64,000 nucleotides of DNA from Castellaniella sp. (GTDB taxonomy: Bacteria; Pseudomonadota; Gammaproteobacteria; Burkholderiales; Burkholderiaceae_B): contig NZ_JAUCCU010000002.1 in assembly GCF_034675845.1 (NCBI RefSeq), positions 310,001-374,000 on the forward strand. The letters are read 5' to 3'. A program made the translations under genes and the position numbers. The notes beneath the pieces were generated by a model that saw only the letters and a program-made list of their open reading frames with translations, had not been told where the DNA came from and made no database searches. Below, piece by piece: positions 62,467 to 64,000 of this stretch. Within the stretch, counting starts at the first letter, position 1. The number at the start of each line of letters is the position of its first letter.

Positions 62467-63923
62467 GGCCACGAACTCTGGCGGGGTAGCTCACCCCACA
62501 GGGATGATTTCTGAATCCGCTGCCAAATCCAGGTCAAAAAATAAGGCGCAAAAAAAGGGCGAATGCCCTTTCGGGCAATCATGCGCAACAGCCATTTCAT
62601 ATTGAAGCCTGCCGCGCACAGCACCGCATGAATGGCGTCTCCAATTTGTCCCTTCAAGTGACAGCGATTCATGCCGTGATCGCTTTTCAGATGCCCAATG
62701 ATCGGTTCAATCGCCTGGCGCCGTCTCAGCAACTGCTGCTCTTTGGGTGTCAAGCGTTTGAATTTTCCACGGTGCTTCAGTGCATATTCCGGGATTTCAC
62801 CATCTACCCCGCGATACCCCAGATCAGCATAGACCGTCTTGGGTTTGACGCCGGTGTCCTGCAGCAGGATACTGGCTTGCTCCAGCGCTTCTGCTAGCGT
62901 ATGGCCATCGTACGGGTTGCCTGGGAAGCTGCGTGCGCCCACGATCAGGTTCCCTGTCAACGTGGTCACGATACCCACCTTGACCCCGAACTCATATGGG
63001 GTGCGGGCCTTGCCCTTACCGATACACTCGACTTCGGGGGCATGCCAGCTGTAAATCTTGTCCTTGCCCTTCACCGCCTTCTTGCGACGGCTCTGCTCTG
63101 CGATTCGATGCGCTCGGGCCAGCAGTGGGTCCAAGGCCTGCTGGATGCTTTGGGCCAGCATCGTCTTGCTGCGCTCGATGTCGCGGGCCAAGCGGCCCAG
63201 AATCGTGCGCTGGCGCTTGATCGCCTTGTGCATGCGGCGGTACTGCTTGGCGTGCGCATAGCGCCCAGCCCGCCTGGCCAGGTCCCGGCCTTCTTTGGCG
63301 TAGCTTTGCTTCAAGCAAATGCCATGGGCCTTGGCAGCGGTTGCCAGTTTTTCACGTGCCACTTCCAGCAGGCGGCTGTCGGTGGGGTGTGCCACCGCCT
63401 TACTCTGCACCGTGCTGTCCACGATCACTGTTTCCAGCGCCCGGCGCTCGATGAGCCCCAGCTTCATGCCCACCATAATGGTTTGCACCAGCAGTTCTTC
63501 GACGCCATCTTCGCCCAATAGCCCCCGGAAACGGCTGATCGCGCTGGGATCGCACGGCAGGCGATCCTCGAAATATTCCTGGCCGGAAAAGTATTGCCAG
63601 ACTGGCGTCTCGCTCCAGCGTTCGCATACGCCTTCATCACTTTCGTTGAAGGTGTGCTTCAAATACAGCAAGGAGATCATCAGCCGCATTGGCAGGCGCG
63701 GGCGCCCAGCGTTTGAAATCGCACCGCCTACGACAGCCACGCTCGGGCCAAACAAATCCACATCGGAAACTTTCTTTCCTGTGCGCACCTGGCGAGCAAA
63801 TCGATGGGCCACCGAGGCCTCCAATTCCTGCCAAGGGATATGCGTGGCGAGTACCGCCAGCGGTTTACGCAGATCGATCATTTGATCCAGGCGACTGCGG
63901 AAAAAATCGTCGATTTCACTCAT
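62442..63923 (-). CDS. IS5-family DDE transposase
   Basis: 493 residues. N-terminal DUF772-type region (RLPMRLMISLLYLKHTF, CERWSETPVWQYFSG) and the DDE core: Asp in VIVDSTVQ, Asp in VYADLGYRG, Glu in RRRQAIEPIIGHLKSDHG. All three catalytic residues and the IS5-typical spacing are kept, with no frameshift, so the enzyme may be active. Its C-terminus overlaps the 3' end of the GTPase gene on the other strand. Confidence 0.92.
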   Translation of the reverse strand: MSEIDDFFRSRLDQMIDLRKPLAVLATHIPWQELEASVAHRFARQVRTGKKVSDVDLFGPSVAVVGGAISNAGRPRLPMRLMISLLYLKHTFNESDEGVCERWSETPVWQYFSGQEYFEDRLPCDPSAISRFRGLLGEDGVEELLVQTIMVGMKLGLIERRALETVIVDSTVQSKAVAHPTDSRLLEVAREKLATAAKAHGICLKQSYAKEGRDLARRAGRYAHAKQYRRMHKAIKRQRTILGRLARDIERSKTMLAQSIQQALDPLLARAHRIAEQSRRKKAVKGKDKIYSWHAPEVECIGKGKARTPYEFGVKVGIVTTLTGNLIVGARSFPGNPYDGHTLAEALEQASILLQDTGVKPKTVYADLGYRGVDGEIPEYALKHRGKFKRLTPKEQQLLRRRQAIEPIIGHLKSDHGMNRCHLKGQIGDAIHAVLCAAGFNMKWLLRMIARKGIRPFFAPYFLTWIWQRIQKSSLWGELPRQSSWPQIAGNPA

Positions 63924-63938
63924 GGGGCGTTTGGCATT

Positions 63939-63979
63939 TCTCCCAGAAAATGACCTGCAACGGAGGCGTTTCTGGGAGA
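63939..63979. repeat. Inverted repeat upstream of the IS5-family transposase
   Basis: Perfect 11-bp arms TCTCCCAGAAA (63939-63949) and TTTCTGGGAGA (63969-63979) separated by 19 bases, just upstream of the transposase start. It could be a transposase-binding site, a structure shielding the start from read-through, or part of the element end. Confidence 0.6.
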
Positions 63980-64000
63980 TTTGGTGGTTTTGGATGTCAA

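Larger units (their letters stand above)
62440..64000 (-). mobile_element. IS5-family insertion sequence, boundaries uncertain
   Basis: Defined by its transposase gene. The left edge must lie near 62440-62460, where AT-rich GTPase sequence gives way to GC-rich DNA at a small palindrome (CGCCGGATTTCCGGCG, 62445-62460). The right end is not identified before the window stops; no inverted match to the left edge was found in 63924-64000. Confidence 0.6.

Overview
The window reads as a chromosomal segment of a betaproteobacterium, most likely Burkholderiales / Alcaligenaceae (Bordetella relatives). This rests on gene content and order: the 2-oxoglutarate dehydrogenase E3 gene followed by zapE, a class I phaC-phbB-phaR polyhydroxybutyrate set, a four-gene FtrABCD-type ferrous iron uptake operon as known from Bordetella, and a rimP-nusA-infB-rbfA-truB-typA block. 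Coding density is high and the DNA is GC-rich, except for the last ~4 kb. I cannot name the species.

Layout. 1-3.7 kb: 3' part of lpdA, zapE, trpS. 3.7-9 kb: a leftward trio (FAD amine/amino-acid oxidase, XRE-cupin regulator, ThDP enzyme) divergent from an ALDH7-type aldehyde dehydrogenase. 9-13.6 kb: a leftward polyamine-type ABC transporter (ATPase, binding protein, two permeases) with a possible small leader gene. 13.7-20.1 kb: MocR-type regulator, class III aminotransferase, LysR regulator, glutaryl-CoA dehydrogenase and a family III CoA-transferase. Taken together, 3.7-20.1 kb looks like uptake and breakdown of a diamine or of lysine through glutarate and glutaryl-CoA; this is inference.

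20.1-27.3 kb: tex, a DinG/YoaA-like helicase, bamD, rluD and pgeF. 27.4-30.4 kb: phaC-phbB-phaR. 30.5-33.8 kb: Fur-box-controlled ftrABCD. 33.8-37 kb: a large CHASE-PAS-GGDEF-EAL protein with an altered GGDEF motif. 37.1-40.9 kb: nrdA and nrdB behind two NrdR-like boxes; NrdA has an unusual insertion between two active-site cysteines. 40.9-43.8 kb: AraC regulator, then a urea transporter-crcB-crcB operon with a hairpin terminator in its leader. 43.9 kb: initiator tRNA-fMet. 44-54.6 kb: scpB, rluB, and the rimP-nusA-infB-rbfA-truB-typA operon, which has a strong promoter and a terminator almost touching the rimP start codon.

54.6-64 kb is accessory: an ACT-domain protein, an orphan lipoprotein, a YqiA hydrolase-GNAT fusion, an unknown protein, a frameshifted EcsC gene, a tandem pair of zinc-ribbon genes (one without a start codon) next to an operator-like palindrome array, an IS3-family element with a 3-bp target duplication, an AT-rich orphan GTPase gene apparently cut at its 3' end, and an IS5-family transposase gene. 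No CRISPR array or rRNA was seen. The least explained items are the NrdA insertion, the two leader terminators (41.9 and 46.5 kb), the palindrome array at 59.9 kb and the AT-rich GTPase fragment.
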